From: Selenomonas sp. oral taxon 892 str. F0426
Lineage (GTDB): Bacteria; Bacillota; Negativicutes; Selenomonadales; Selenomonadaceae
Direction of reading: 5' to 3'
DNA: 64,000 bases
Assembly: GCF_000468035.1 (NCBI RefSeq)
Contig: NZ_KI260539.1
Coordinates: 84,718 to 148,717 of the forward strand
Shown here: positions 42,407 to 50,511 of the stretch, piece by piece
Layout of the letters: each line of letters begins with the position of its first letter
How positions within the stretch are numbered: position 1 is the stretch's first letter
Notes under the pieces: model-generated
Told to the model about the DNA's origin: nothing
Seen by the model: the letters and a program-made list of their open reading frames with translations, nothing else
Database searches by the model: none
Program-made: the position numbers and the translations under genes

Positions 42407-44005
42407 GTGGATCGAACTATTGGGGGAGTACGCGAGGGGTTTCAGCTTGTTATCAAAGCGGATGGAAATTATGTTACCGTTTACCCGGAGGACAAGGATA
42501 GACCTGTCATCAGCGTTGCGGTATTGAAGGACCGTCTCGCAGAGGAGGGGGTCATCAATTATGATGATATCCAGCTGGCCCGTCTTGTGCGTGCAGCGGA
42601 CGGTTTTGAGGTGAAATTGAATCCGGCATCGGACGATGAGGGGGGCAACGAGGTCATCCCCTTTTCCATTGAGATTGCACGTGATGCAATGACGGCTGCG
42701 ATTCGTTTCGATGAGAAGCATGGAAATCTGCCGCCTGATGTCACTGATGTGCTCAATGCGCTTGCAGCCAAAAAAGTAATCTACGGCATTGATCGCGAGG
42801 CGATTGGACGTGGTGTCGCACGACTCACACCCTTTATGGCAGCGCGTGGGACGCAGCCCGAGGCGGGAACAGATGCACGCATTGAAAAGAAATTTGATAT
42901 GGGCACCAAGGGACGTCCTGCTGAGCGTGCCTATGATCGTGTCGACTATAAGGATATGAATATTTTTATCCGAGCACAGATTGGTGATGTGCTCGCGGTT
43001 CGCATCCCTGAAACTGCCGGCGTGTCCGGAAAAAATGTCTTTGGTGAAGAGGTTCCGGCGAGGCCGGGGAAACCTGCGGTGTTGCCGCAAGGTAAAAATA
43101 CCAAGATTGTAAACGAGCATGAGCTCGTGGCACTCATTGACGGGCAGATTGCGGATGATGGGAAGAAGATCAGCGTCGATCCGCACCTGGTGATCGACTC
43201 GAGCGTCGATGTCGGGACGGGCAATATTGATTTTGCCGGCAGCGTCGAAATTAAGGGGGATGTGGAGAGCGGTTTCACGGTTAAGGCTGCAGGAGATGTT
43301 GAGATCAAGGGGATGATCGGCGGTGCGCAGGTGGAAGGGCGCAACGTCATCGTGCACGGCGGCATTCGCGGCATGAATATTGGAAAGATATCTGCTACGG
43401 AGGATGTCAGCATCTCGTTCGTCGAGAATGCCAACATCTCTGCTGGACGGGATATATACGTCAATGACGTCGTCCTGCATTCGGAGATGCGGGCCGGACA
43501 TCACGTCCGTGTAGAGGGGCGACGCGGCGTTATTACCGGAGGGAGCATCGGCGCTGGAGAATCCATCCTCGCTAAGACCTATGGCAATAACTTCTACGTG
43601 CAGACAAATTTGCATGTTGGTGTTGATCCAAACTTGAAGCATCGCTATGAGGCGCTGTCCAAGGAATGCGAGATGGCGGTCAAGCGGTTGACCGAAATGC
43701 GGCTCTCGCTCGAAACGTTAAAAAAACAACCTCTTATGAGCCTTTCTGAGCGCCGCCGAGAACAGCTCGTCGAGATGACGCACGCGCAGTTCCCGCTTGC
43801 CGGCAAAGTCAAAGAAATGCAGGAAGAGCTTCAGCGGATGAATGAGGAATTGGAGCAGATGAAGAACGGTGTGATTCTTGCCTCGGAAACGATCTACCCC
43901 GGTGTCAATGTGACGATCAATGGGGTAAAGAAATCCATTGAGGGAGAGCTGCATCACGCACGTCTGCAGATGATTGACGGGGAGATTGCTGTAGGTATCT
44001 TTTAA
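42407..44005 (+). CDS. FapA-type (DUF342) polymer/flagellar assembly protein A
   Basis: The 532-residue product belongs to the DUF342/FapA family, with an N-terminal region followed by a beta-helical domain of glycine-rich repeats (about 250-400, for example AAGDVEIKG, GRNVIVHGGIRG, SAGRDIYVND). A coiled coil follows at about 405-490. Members are widespread in Firmicutes near sigD and che genes, and their function is not settled. The start is a GTG with GGGAG upstream. Confidence 0.88.
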   Translation: MDRTIGGVREGFQLVIKADGNYVTVYPEDKDRPVISVAVLKDRLAEEGVINYDDIQLARLVRAADGFEVKLNPASDDEGGNEVIPFSIEIARDAMTAAIRFDEKHGNLPPDVTDVLNALAAKKVIYGIDREAIGRGVARLTPFMAARGTQPEAGTDARIEKKFDMGTKGRPAERAYDRVDYKDMNIFIRAQIGDVLAVRIPETAGVSGKNVFGEEVPARPGKPAVLPQGKNTKIVNEHELVALIDGQIADDGKKISVDPHLVIDSSVDVGTGNIDFAGSVEIKGDVESGFTVKAAGDVEIKGMIGGAQVEGRNVIVHGGIRGMNIGKISATEDVSISFVENANISAGRDIYVNDVVLHSEMRAGHHVRVEGRRGVITGGSIGAGESILAKTYGNNFYVQTNLHVGVDPNLKHRYEALSKECEMAVKRLTEMRLSLETLKKQPLMSLSERRREQLVEMTHAQFPLAGKVKEMQEELQRMNEELEQMKNGVILASETIYPGVNVTINGVKKSIEGELHHARLQMIDGEIAVGIF

Positions 44006-44022
44006 GAGAGGCAGGTATCGCC

Positions 44023-44358
44023 ATGAATGTTACACCGATCAGCATGCAGATGATGTTTCCGCAGTCCAATGAGGCGGGGAATGTGCAAAGCAATTTGCAG
44101 AACCAGGTTAATATCCAGCAGAGCTTTGAGTCGATCCGTCAGAAAGAGGATGCCGAACTTGCGCGCCAACAGGTGCGTGCAAAGGAAGAGGCGAGTGAGG
44201 ATGCCCGCGTGAAGGATGACCCGGAACGTGAGCGCCGCCAGGGCGGTCAGGAGCAGCATCAGCGCCGTCGTTCACGCGGCGAGGATCATGGGGCGGAGCT
44301 GCTGCAGCGCCTGGCTTCTGATCCAAATCGCGGCGTACATCTCGATATTACTTTGTAA
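44023..44358 (+). CDS. Unknown small charged protein
   Basis: I do not recognise a family. The 111-residue product has a Met- and Gln-rich N terminus, a predicted helix with many charged residues in the middle, and a basic/Glu/Gln-rich C-terminal half. It has no signal peptide or membrane segment. It lies 17 bases after fapA with a GAGAGG-like Shine-Dalgarno and precedes the SwrB-like gene. Location suggests a late flagellar-operon accessory protein; nothing else supports a role. Confidence 0.7.
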   Translation: MNVTPISMQMMFPQSNEAGNVQSNLQNQVNIQQSFESIRQKEDAELARQQVRAKEEASEDARVKDDPERERRQGGQEQHQRRRSRGEDHGAELLQRLASDPNRGVHLDITL

Positions 44359-44416
44359 GTCATTAGGAAAGCACCGATAAGGGAGGCATCCTGTTATTAT
44401 ATCCATCACCGAAATT

Positions 44417-45220
44417 TTGGGCGCACTCATCATCCTCGGCGCTGTCCTTTTGCTCATCGTGCGGTATATCCTTCATCGCAGGCAGCGGAGCGAGGAGGAT
44501 GATGAGGATCTTGCGGCGTCCATTGATAAACTGAAAAAAGAACTGCAACAGTCCGCAGATACAATTATCAAGAGGCTCGGCTCTCACGTGACAAAACTCG
44601 AGGGCCTCCTGCGTGAGGCTGATGACCGCCGTGTGCGTCTCGAGACGCGCGTGGCAGATGCACAGCGCCTCGAATGGGCGCTGCGTCAGCGCATTGAAGA
44701 ACTGGAGCGGCGCCTGAGTGATCTCGGACAGATACAGGCTGTACCAGTCGTGCATCCTGCGGAGAGCCATGCTGCGCATATGGCAGAGATTCCCCCTCAG
44801 GTACAGGAGACGAGGCGTACGGATGGGGATGAATTCGCGGCTGTGCTGCACCAATCCATTCTGCGTGAGCAGGCTCGCGCCAGTGACGTAACCCAGCAGC
44901 CGGTTTATGCAGCGCCTCGCCCAACACCAATTTCCGCACCGATGCCGAGAGCTGTTGTGCAGGAACACGTACAGGCGAGCATACCTCATATGCCTCCGCA
45001 GGAGATGCCGCATATTCAATATCCCTCCACGCCTCCGCCCATCCTGCCTACAGAGGAACCTGCTGTGATCGAGGAGACAGCGGATGTGCAGGAAGACGAG
45101 GCTCTCATCAAGGCACGTGCCCTTTTGCGTGCGGGGCGGAGTATTGAACAGGTAGCACGTGAAACTGGAGTTGAGATCGGTGCGCTTCGCCTCATGAAGC
45201 AGATGACGCAGAGGGATTGA
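44417..45220 (+). CDS. SwrB/YlxL-like membrane-anchored coiled-coil protein
   Basis: The product from the TTG at 44417 has 267 residues: an N-terminal transmembrane helix (GALIILGAVLLLIV), a coiled coil (about 30-115), and a Pro-rich region. The C-terminal helix-turn-helix-like segment has the SIEQVARETGV pattern seen in SwrB-type proteins after sigD. SwrB promotes basal-body completion in B. subtilis; the assignment here is by architecture and position. The TTG has no Shine-Dalgarno. GGGAGG at 44381-44386 lies 9 bases before an in-frame ATT at 44396, which would add seven residues, so the true start may be that ATT. Confidence 0.65.
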   Translation: MGALIILGAVLLLIVRYILHRRQRSEEDDEDLAASIDKLKKELQQSADTIIKRLGSHVTKLEGLLREADDRRVRLETRVADAQRLEWALRQRIEELERRLSDLGQIQAVPVVHPAESHAAHMAEIPPQVQETRRTDGDEFAAVLHQSILREQARASDVTQQPVYAAPRPTPISAPMPRAVVQEHVQASIPHMPPQEMPHIQYPSTPPPILPTEEPAVIEETADVQEDEALIKARALLRAGRSIEQVARETGVEIGALRLMKQMTQRD

Positions 45221-45245
45221 CAAACGGACAAAACCTCGATATAAT
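45217..45245 (+). promoter_or_regulatory. Sigma-A-type promoter for tRNA-Pro
   Basis: A perfect TTGACA (45217-45222), a 17-base spacer and a perfect TATAAT (45240-45245) end 10 bases before the tRNA. The -35 overlaps the stop codon of the SwrB-like gene. Confidence 0.93.
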
Positions 45246-45255
45246 ACCTCTTGTT

Positions 45256-45332
45256 CGGGACGTAGCTCAGCTTGGTAGAGCGCTTCCTTGGGGTGGAAGA
45301 GGTCGTGAGTTCAAATCTCGTCGTTCCGACCA
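45256..45332 (+). tRNA. tRNA-Pro (anticodon GGG)
   Basis: This is a 77-base cloverleaf with encoded CCA at 45330-45332. The acceptor strands CGGGACG and CGTTCCG pair with one G-U. The anticodon loop TTGGGGT carries GGG between stems CTTCC and GGAAG, reading CCC and CCU. The discriminator is A. It has its own consensus promoter and a terminator just downstream. Confidence 0.96.
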
Positions 45333-45348
45333 TTTTTCAGCATAGGAA

Positions 45349-45377
45349 CCTCCGCGCGAGTGCGCGGAGGGTTTTTT
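45349..45377 (+). terminator. Rho-independent terminator after tRNA-Pro
   Basis: A perfect 9-bp stem CCTCCGCGC (45349-45357) with GCGCGGAGG (45362-45370), a 4-base loop and TTTTTT at 45372-45377. The nfeD Shine-Dalgarno starts only a few bases further on, so nfeD has no visible promoter of its own. Confidence 0.93.
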
Positions 45378-45397
45378 GCGTAAGGAGGAGGGTTTCT

Positions 45398-46030
45398 ATG
45401 AATCTGATCGTAGATAACGGCATTTTGCAGGTGCTGCTGATTGCCGTTATGTTCCTCTCTGTCATGGTGGAGGTCAAAACAGGAGGACTCGGCGTCGGTG
45501 TTCTGCTTGGCATCGTTGCGGCTGCCGTCTTTTGGGGCAGTCAGTATACGCGTGGGCTTGTGGAGCTTTATCACATTGCGGTCTTTCTCGCGGGTGTCCT
45601 GATGATCATTGTGGAGATCCTGCTGCCGACGGTAGGACTTCTGGCGGGACTCGGCGTTGCGGCAATGCTTTACAGCATTGTCCTTGCTCTCGGTGGGGAT
45701 ATTGGTGCACTGGCCGCACTTGGGATCGCGCTTGTCATTTCGATTGTGCTGTTCCTGCTCATCGTCTCGCGTCTGCCGTCGAGCAAACTCTGGAATAAGA
45801 TTGTTCTGCAAAAGAGTTCACGCACGGAAGAAGGTTATGTCAGTGCTGAGGAACAGTTGGATATCGTAGGGAAAGTGGGCGAGGTGCTGACAGAGCTGCG
45901 TCCTTCGGGGACGGCTCGCATCGACGGGCGTCCTGTGGATGTGATCTCAGAGGGCACCTTCATTCAGAAGGGAAAGCAGATTGTTGTCCTGTCCGTGAAC
46001 GGCAGCCGAGTCGTTGTGCGCGAGGCATAA
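45398..46030 (+). CDS. NfeD-family membrane protein
   Basis: NfeD proteins partner with flotillin/stomatin-type proteins such as FloA. The 210-residue product has about four to five transmembrane helices (about 8-145) and a C-terminal OB-fold NfeD domain (about 150-210, GKVGEVLTELRPSGTARIDG). TAAGGAGGAG precedes the ATG at 45398; the frame is open through the tRNA, but earlier starts are not credible. floA follows after 33 bases. No promoter was found between the tRNA terminator and the gene. Confidence 0.92.
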   Translation: MNLIVDNGILQVLLIAVMFLSVMVEVKTGGLGVGVLLGIVAAAVFWGSQYTRGLVELYHIAVFLAGVLMIIVEILLPTVGLLAGLGVAAMLYSIVLALGGDIGALAALGIALVISIVLFLLIVSRLPSSKLWNKIVLQKSSRTEEGYVSAEEQLDIVGKVGEVLTELRPSGTARIDGRPVDVISEGTFIQKGKQIVVLSVNGSRVVVREA

Positions 46031-46063
46031 TAAAGATTCACGGAGATAATTAAGGAGGTTCGT

Positions 46064-47062
46064 ATGGGAACATTGTTTGGAGGAGCATTCCTCATTGTCA
46101 TCGTTATTCTGGCTGTGTCCATCTTTTTGCACTTTGTGCCCCTTGGCCTGTGGGTGTCCGCGATCTCGGCCAATGTCTCGGTGGGCATCATATCGCTCAT
46201 CGGTATGCGCCTGCGCCGTGTGCCGCCCAGTCGCATCGTTCTGCCGCTCATCAAGGCAAATAAGGCGGGACTGGATGTGAGCGTTAATCAGCTTGAGGCC
46301 CACTATCTTGCGGGCGGAAATGTGGACAAGGTCGTTGATGCACTGATCGCCTCGCATCGCGCCCAGATCAATCTGCCCTTCGAGCGGGCGGCAGCGATCG
46401 ATCTCGCAGGCCGCGATGTGCTGGATGCCGTGCAGATGAGTGTCAACCCGAAGGTCATTGAGACGCCGATTGTCTCCGCCGTTGCGGCAAACGGTATCGA
46501 ACTGAAGATCAAGGCACGCGTCACCGTGCGTGCGAATATCGACCGTCTCGTCGGCGGTGCGGGCGAGCCGACCATCATCGCGCGTGTCGGTGAGGGCATT
46601 GTCACAACGGTCGGTTCCTCGGAGAACCATAAGGACGTGCTCGCGAATCCCGATGACATCTCCAAGACGGTTCTTGGCAAGGGCCTTGATGCCGGAACGG
46701 CGTTCGAGATTCTCTCGATCGATATCGCGGATGTCGATGTTGGGCGCAACATCGGTGCGGAGCTGCAGACCGATCAGGCAGAGGCGGACAAGCGCATCGC
46801 ACAGGCAAAGGCAGAGGAACGCCGCGCGATGGCGGTTGCGCGTGAGCAGGAAATGAAGGCGTATACGCAGGAGATGGAGGCAAAGGTGGTCGAGGCACAG
46901 TCCGAGGTGCCGCACGCGATGGCACAGGCATTGCGCGAGGGAAAACTTGGCGTGATGGATTACTATCAGCTGAACAATATCCAATCCGATACCGACATGC
47001 GTCAGGCGATCAGTTCAGCAGGCAAGGCGGAGGAAAAACATCCGGCACAGCCTCTAAAGTGA
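46064..47062 (+). CDS. floA: FloA, flotillin-like membrane microdomain protein
   Basis: FloA scaffolds functional membrane microdomains in Firmicutes. The 332-residue product has an N-terminal membrane-inserting segment (about 3-40) and an SPFH/UPF0365 domain ([36 protein letters not shown]). A C-terminal Ala/Glu-rich coiled coil follows (about 245-290). AAGGAGG precedes the ATG. It is paired with nfeD upstream. Confidence 0.95.
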   Translation: MGTLFGGAFLIVIVILAVSIFLHFVPLGLWVSAISANVSVGIISLIGMRLRRVPPSRIVLPLIKANKAGLDVSVNQLEAHYLAGGNVDKVVDALIASHRAQINLPFERAAAIDLAGRDVLDAVQMSVNPKVIETPIVSAVAANGIELKIKARVTVRANIDRLVGGAGEPTIIARVGEGIVTTVGSSENHKDVLANPDDISKTVLGKGLDAGTAFEILSIDIADVDVGRNIGAELQTDQAEADKRIAQAKAEERRAMAVAREQEMKAYTQEMEAKVVEAQSEVPHAMAQALREGKLGVMDYYQLNNIQSDTDMRQAISSAGKAEEKHPAQPLK

Positions 47063-47072
47063 GGGATGTGGT

Positions 47073-47540
47073 ATGACATATCTCATACTCATTGTGATCG
47101 CCGTAGCGGTTGCCCTTTTGGACGATCGTGTGCGCGGCAAAAAGAAGGTGCCGCCGCCGACCGTGCCGCAGGACATTCCGCGTCCGAAGAAGCGTGCAGA
47201 ACAGAATGCGACATTCGATATCCCGCCGATGCGCGGCGTTCCTGTTGATGTGCAGATCGCAGCAGAGGAAGATGTACTGCATGCCCAGGAGCTTCGTACA
47301 AAGTGGGAAGATGCACGCAAGGAGGCACAGCGCGCAAAACGCGCGCGTGAGCGTGAAGAGCGTGCCGCCCGCCTTGCTGCAGAGGAGGCGGAGGCGGCGC
47401 TTTCAGCTGCTCCGCGAGCGGCTGGGCGAAGAACGGCTGCCGTGCTTCCGCAGCTCACGCCAGATGCGATGAAACAGGCTGTCGTCTTTGCTGAAATCCT
47501 TGGAAAACCGCGCGCCCTGCGCAGATTTCCACAGAGATAA
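47073..47540 (+). CDS. Unknown membrane-anchored coiled-coil protein after floA
   Basis: I do not recognise a family. The 155-residue product has an N-terminal hydrophobic helix (about 3-16), then a Lys/Arg/Pro-rich stretch, then a highly charged Ala/Glu/Arg coiled coil (about 65-115) and a short C-terminal helix (DAMKQAVVFAEILG). It starts 10 bases after the floA stop, so it is probably in the same operon. A microdomain-related function is an inference from location. Confidence 0.75.
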   Translation: MTYLILIVIAVAVALLDDRVRGKKKVPPPTVPQDIPRPKKRAEQNATFDIPPMRGVPVDVQIAAEEDVLHAQELRTKWEDARKEAQRAKRAREREERAARLAAEEAEAALSAAPRAAGRRTAAVLPQLTPDAMKQAVVFAEILGKPRALRRFPQR

Positions 47541-47542
47541 AG

Positions 47543-47586
47543 AAAGCCGAGACTCATCACGCTTTGCGATGGGGCTCGGCTTTTTT
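47543..47586. terminator. Bidirectional terminator between the floA operon and the M48 gene
   Basis: AAAGCCGAG (47543-47551) pairs with CTCGGCTTT (47574-47582), with a T run to 47586 and weaker inner pairing. It separates convergent genes and would work on both strands. Confidence 0.88.
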
Positions 47587-47593
47587 GATGCAG

Positions 47594-48667
47594 TTATTTA
47601 ATTTGATTCAGCAGCTCTGCGATTGCATATGGATTTGCATCGCGGTCAGTGCAGTTAATGATGGGCTGTGCACCGAGCATAACGGTGCGGCCCTCGACGT
47701 GTGCCCCGGAAGCAGCATGCCCGTTTTTATATGCTGCTGCAAGATTCCCCATGACGAAATAAGCACGTTCGGCAGAGCTCATGCCGCCAGATGGGGCAGG
47801 AGTTAACAAAACTTTCTTATTTACAGATACGACGCCGTCCTTTACCGTAACCCTGCCGCCGCTCATCTCTGTCAATTTCTTTGAATAGTTGTCGCGGCGC
47901 GCCGCATTGGATGGATGATCGGCAGCACCGGACATGATGTCAAAGGCACTCGCAGAGTTGTTTCCTGAGAGATCAATGACGCGCTGCCAGACAGCAGCCG
48001 TTGCACCGGGGTTGTAGGGTGAGCGGGAGATGTACTCAAATGCGAGATTATCTGCCTCCCACTCCATCGGCTTCGTGAGTCCCTGTCCCTTCCAAATGTT
48101 TGCAGCGATGGCACCGAGGACGGTCCCGGTAGCATTTGCCAGGATAGCAGGCCCCAACGAGCGCTTCATCCCTTTTGCAGGATGGTCCTTCTGGCCATGC
48201 CCCATCTCATGGGCGAGAACAACGGCAATTTCGTCCTCGTTTGTCAGATAACCGTAGAGTCCAACATTGACGCTCATATTGTGCCCGAGTGTGCAGAAGG
48301 CATTGAAGCTTTCCTCACGATTGATGAAGTAATTGTAGGGACGATCGTAGACCGTAGGGTCCATCGAACCAATTGCTGCCGTCAGATTTGCGAAGATGCG
48401 GTCGAGCTGATTATTGAGATCATGGCGATAGTAGATGCCATATTCCCCCTTGAGTTCATCCAAGAGCTGCTGGCGACCTTCTTCGGTCGTGTTGTAGTAT
48501 TTGATCTGCTTGTTCATTTCGGTTGCTGCGACCGCACCGCCGATAACGGCCCCGATGATGCTGCCCGTACCTGCCTCCGCGGTGGCAGGCGGCAAAGCAA
48601 TACCCCCTGTCATCACCGCGGAGAGTGCGAGAGCAATGGCTCTCTTCATCCATTTTTTATTTCTCAT
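47594..48667 (-). CDS. M48-family zinc metallopeptidase, secreted or periplasmic
   Basis: The 357-residue product begins with a signal peptide (residues 1 to about 31, cut near AEAG) and a Gly/Ala-rich hydrophobic stretch. A peptidase M48 domain with HEMGH (His153, Glu154, His157) follows. The downstream EWEADNLAFEY supplies the third zinc ligand. AGGAGG lies before the ATG on the - strand. Proteins of this kind (BepA/LoiP-like) act on envelope proteins; the substrate here is unknown. It is divergent from rny. Confidence 0.9.
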   Translation of the reverse strand: MRNKKWMKRAIALALSAVMTGGIALPPATAEAGTGSIIGAVIGGAVAATEMNKQIKYYNTTEEGRQQLLDELKGEYGIYYRHDLNNQLDRIFANLTAAIGSMDPTVYDRPYNYFINREESFNAFCTLGHNMSVNVGLYGYLTNEDEIAVVLAHEMGHGQKDHPAKGMKRSLGPAILANATGTVLGAIAANIWKGQGLTKPMEWEADNLAFEYISRSPYNPGATAAVWQRVIDLSGNNSASAFDIMSGAADHPSNAARRDNYSKKLTEMSGGRVTVKDGVVSVNKKVLLTPAPSGGMSSAERAYFVMGNLAAAYKNGHAASGAHVEGRTVMLGAQPIINCTDRDANPYAIAELLNQIK

Positions 48668-48699
48668 ATGTCCTCCTCATTCCACCATCCTAGGACAAT

Positions 48700-48728
48700 A
48701 TTATATATGATAGAGTGATCCTCGTCTA
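48700..48728 (-). promoter_or_regulatory. Sigma-A-type promoter of the M48 peptidase gene
   Basis: Read on the - strand, TAGACG, a 17-base spacer and a perfect TATAAT. The start codon lies 32 bases past the -10. Confidence 0.6.
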
Positions 48729-48805
48729 TGGAAGAGAGGTTATAAAACACCTGTGAATATGAGGCTGATTTCATGAATAACGAGGACCCGTCTTACATAG
48801 AATTC

Positions 48806-48834
48806 TTGACACTATAGAGAAAAAACATTAAAAT
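48806..48834 (+). promoter_or_regulatory. Sigma-A-type promoter of rny
   Basis: A perfect TTGACA (48806-48811), a 17-base spacer and TAAAAT (48829-48834). Transcription would start near 48841, about 10 bases before the first in-frame ATG of rny and about 45 before the strong Shine-Dalgarno. Confidence 0.82.
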
Positions 48835-48851
48835 GGATAGAAGTATTCTAT

Positions 48852-50423
48852 ATGACTTTATGGACAATGAAAAAGGAGGTGGCCGTTATTCTTACTGAAA
48901 TACTGGGGGTAATTATTGCTGTTGCCATCGGTGCTGCTGCAGGATACTATGCACGCAGGCGCTCGGCAGAGGCTCAGATAGGATCAGCGGAAAACGAGGC
49001 AAGACGCATTCTCGAAGAGGCCGAGAGGCGTGCAGAGACTAAGCAGAAGGAAGTTCTGCTCGAGGCAAAGGAAGAGATTCAGCGTCAGCGGCAGGATTTC
49101 GAGCGGGATACGAAGGAGCGCCGCAGTGAGCTGCAGCGTCTTGAACGCCGTACAATTCAAAAGGAAGAAAACCTCGACCGCAAACTCGAATCCATCGAGA
49201 AGAAAGAAGAGGGGCTTTCGCGTAAAGAGGCACGGATCGACAAGACACAGGCGGAGATCACGGCCCTCTATGAAAGTCAGAAACAGGAACTGGAACGTGT
49301 GTCGGGACTCTCTGCAGAGGAGGCTCGTACGATCCTCATGGCTGAGGCAGAGGAGGAGCTGAAGCACGAAAAGGCACGCAAAATCAAGGAGTACATCCAG
49401 CAGACGAAGGATGAGGCTGACAAGGCTGCGCGCGAGATTCTGAGCGTTGCGATTCAGCGCTGTGCGGCGGACCATGTGGCAGAGACGACGGTCTCGGTCG
49501 TCGCTCTTCCAAACGACGAGATGAAGGGGCGTATCATCGGACGAGAGGGACGCAACATCCGTACCCTTGAGACACTGACGGGCATCGATCTCATCATCGA
49601 CGATACACCGGAGGCGGTTATCCTCTCAGGATTTGATCCCGTACGGCGCGAGGTAGCGCGCATTGCTCTCGAGAAGCTGATCCAGGATGGCCGTATCCAC
49701 CCGGCACGCATCGAGGAGATGATCGAGAAGGCTCGTCGTGAGGTCGATCAGCGCATCAAGGAGGCAGGAGAACAGGCGACATTTGAGACGGGGGTGCATG
49801 GCATTCATCCCGAACTGGTTCGCCTTCTCGGACGGATGCGCTATCGGACAAGCTACGGGCAGAATGTTCTTGCGCATTCTATTGAGGTTGCACATCTTGC
49901 GGGGCTCATGGCGGCAGAACTCGAGTGTGACGTGATGCTGGCAAAGCGCGGCGGACTCCTGCACGACATCGGCAAGGCTGTCAGCCACGAAGTCGAGGGA
50001 CCGCATGTCACGGTCGGAGCGGATCTCGCGCGCAAGTACCGTGAGTCCAAAGAGGTTATCAATATTATCGAATCCCATCACGGCGACGTGGAGGCGACGA
50101 CGATCGAGGCCGTTCTCGTTGCGGCAGCAGATGCTGTCTCGGCAGCACGCCCCGGCGCACGGCGTGAAAGTCTGGAGTCGTATATCAAGCGCCTCAAAGC
50201 CCTCGAGGAGATTGCTGAGTCGTTTGACGGCGTGGAACGCTGCTTTGCTATCCAGGCAGGGCGTGAGATCCGCGTCATGGTGAAGCCGGATAAGGTGGAT
50301 GATGCGGGAGCGGCCGTGCTTGTTCATGACATCGTGAAGAAGATCGAGGGCGACCTCGAATATCCTGGTCAGATCAAGGCGACGGTCATTCGCGAAACAC
50401 GTGTTGTAGACTATGCGAAGTAA
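48852..50423 (+). CDS. rny: RNase Y, membrane-anchored endoribonuclease
   Basis: RNase Y starts bulk mRNA decay in Firmicutes. The product (523 residues from the ATG at 48852) has an N-terminal transmembrane helix ([18 protein letters not shown]) and a long coiled coil (about 40-200). A KH domain ([17 protein letters not shown]) and an HD domain with LLHDIGKAV follow. The start is doubtful. The only good Shine-Dalgarno, AAGGAGG at 48873-48879, lies inside the frame, 8 bases before an ATT at 48888. The ATGs at 48852 and 48867 lack one. Initiation at the ATT would give a protein beginning just before TEILG. A short hairpin follows the gene. Confidence 0.95.
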   Translation: MTLWTMKKEVAVILTEILGVIIAVAIGAAAGYYARRRSAEAQIGSAENEARRILEEAERRAETKQKEVLLEAKEEIQRQRQDFERDTKERRSELQRLERRTIQKEENLDRKLESIEKKEEGLSRKEARIDKTQAEITALYESQKQELERVSGLSAEEARTILMAEAEEELKHEKARKIKEYIQQTKDEADKAAREILSVAIQRCAADHVAETTVSVVALPNDEMKGRIIGREGRNIRTLETLTGIDLIIDDTPEAVILSGFDPVRREVARIALEKLIQDGRIHPARIEEMIEKARREVDQRIKEAGEQATFETGVHGIHPELVRLLGRMRYRTSYGQNVLAHSIEVAHLAGLMAAELECDVMLAKRGGLLHDIGKAVSHEVEGPHVTVGADLARKYRESKEVINIIESHHGDVEATTIEAVLVAAADAVSAARPGARRESLESYIKRLKALEEIAESFDGVERCFAIQAGREIRVMVKPDKVDDAGAAVLVHDIVKKIEGDLEYPGQIKATVIRETRVVDYAK

Positions 50424-50473
50424 TGTCAATGCCATTGTGACGGATCGAATGGGGGTATAACCCCTTTTCCAGG

Positions 50474-50498
50474 AATCTCTGCGCTGTGCAGAGATTTT
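50474..50498 (+). terminator. Hairpin with short T run between rny and the cyclase gene
   Basis: AATCTCTGC (50474-50482) pairs with GCAGAGATT (50488-50496) around GCTGT, then TTTT. A smaller GGGG/CCCC hairpin lies just upstream (50452-50464). The cyclase Shine-Dalgarno begins a few bases later, so read-through or a regulated terminator is possible. Confidence 0.65.
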
Positions 50499-50511
50499 GC
50501 TAGGAGGGCAT

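Noticed and set aside
44366-44380. CACCGATAA resembling a sigma-28 -10 (GCCGATAA) before the SwrB-like gene
   Set aside because: No TAAA-type -35 lies 15 bases upstream, and the segment sits within an operon.
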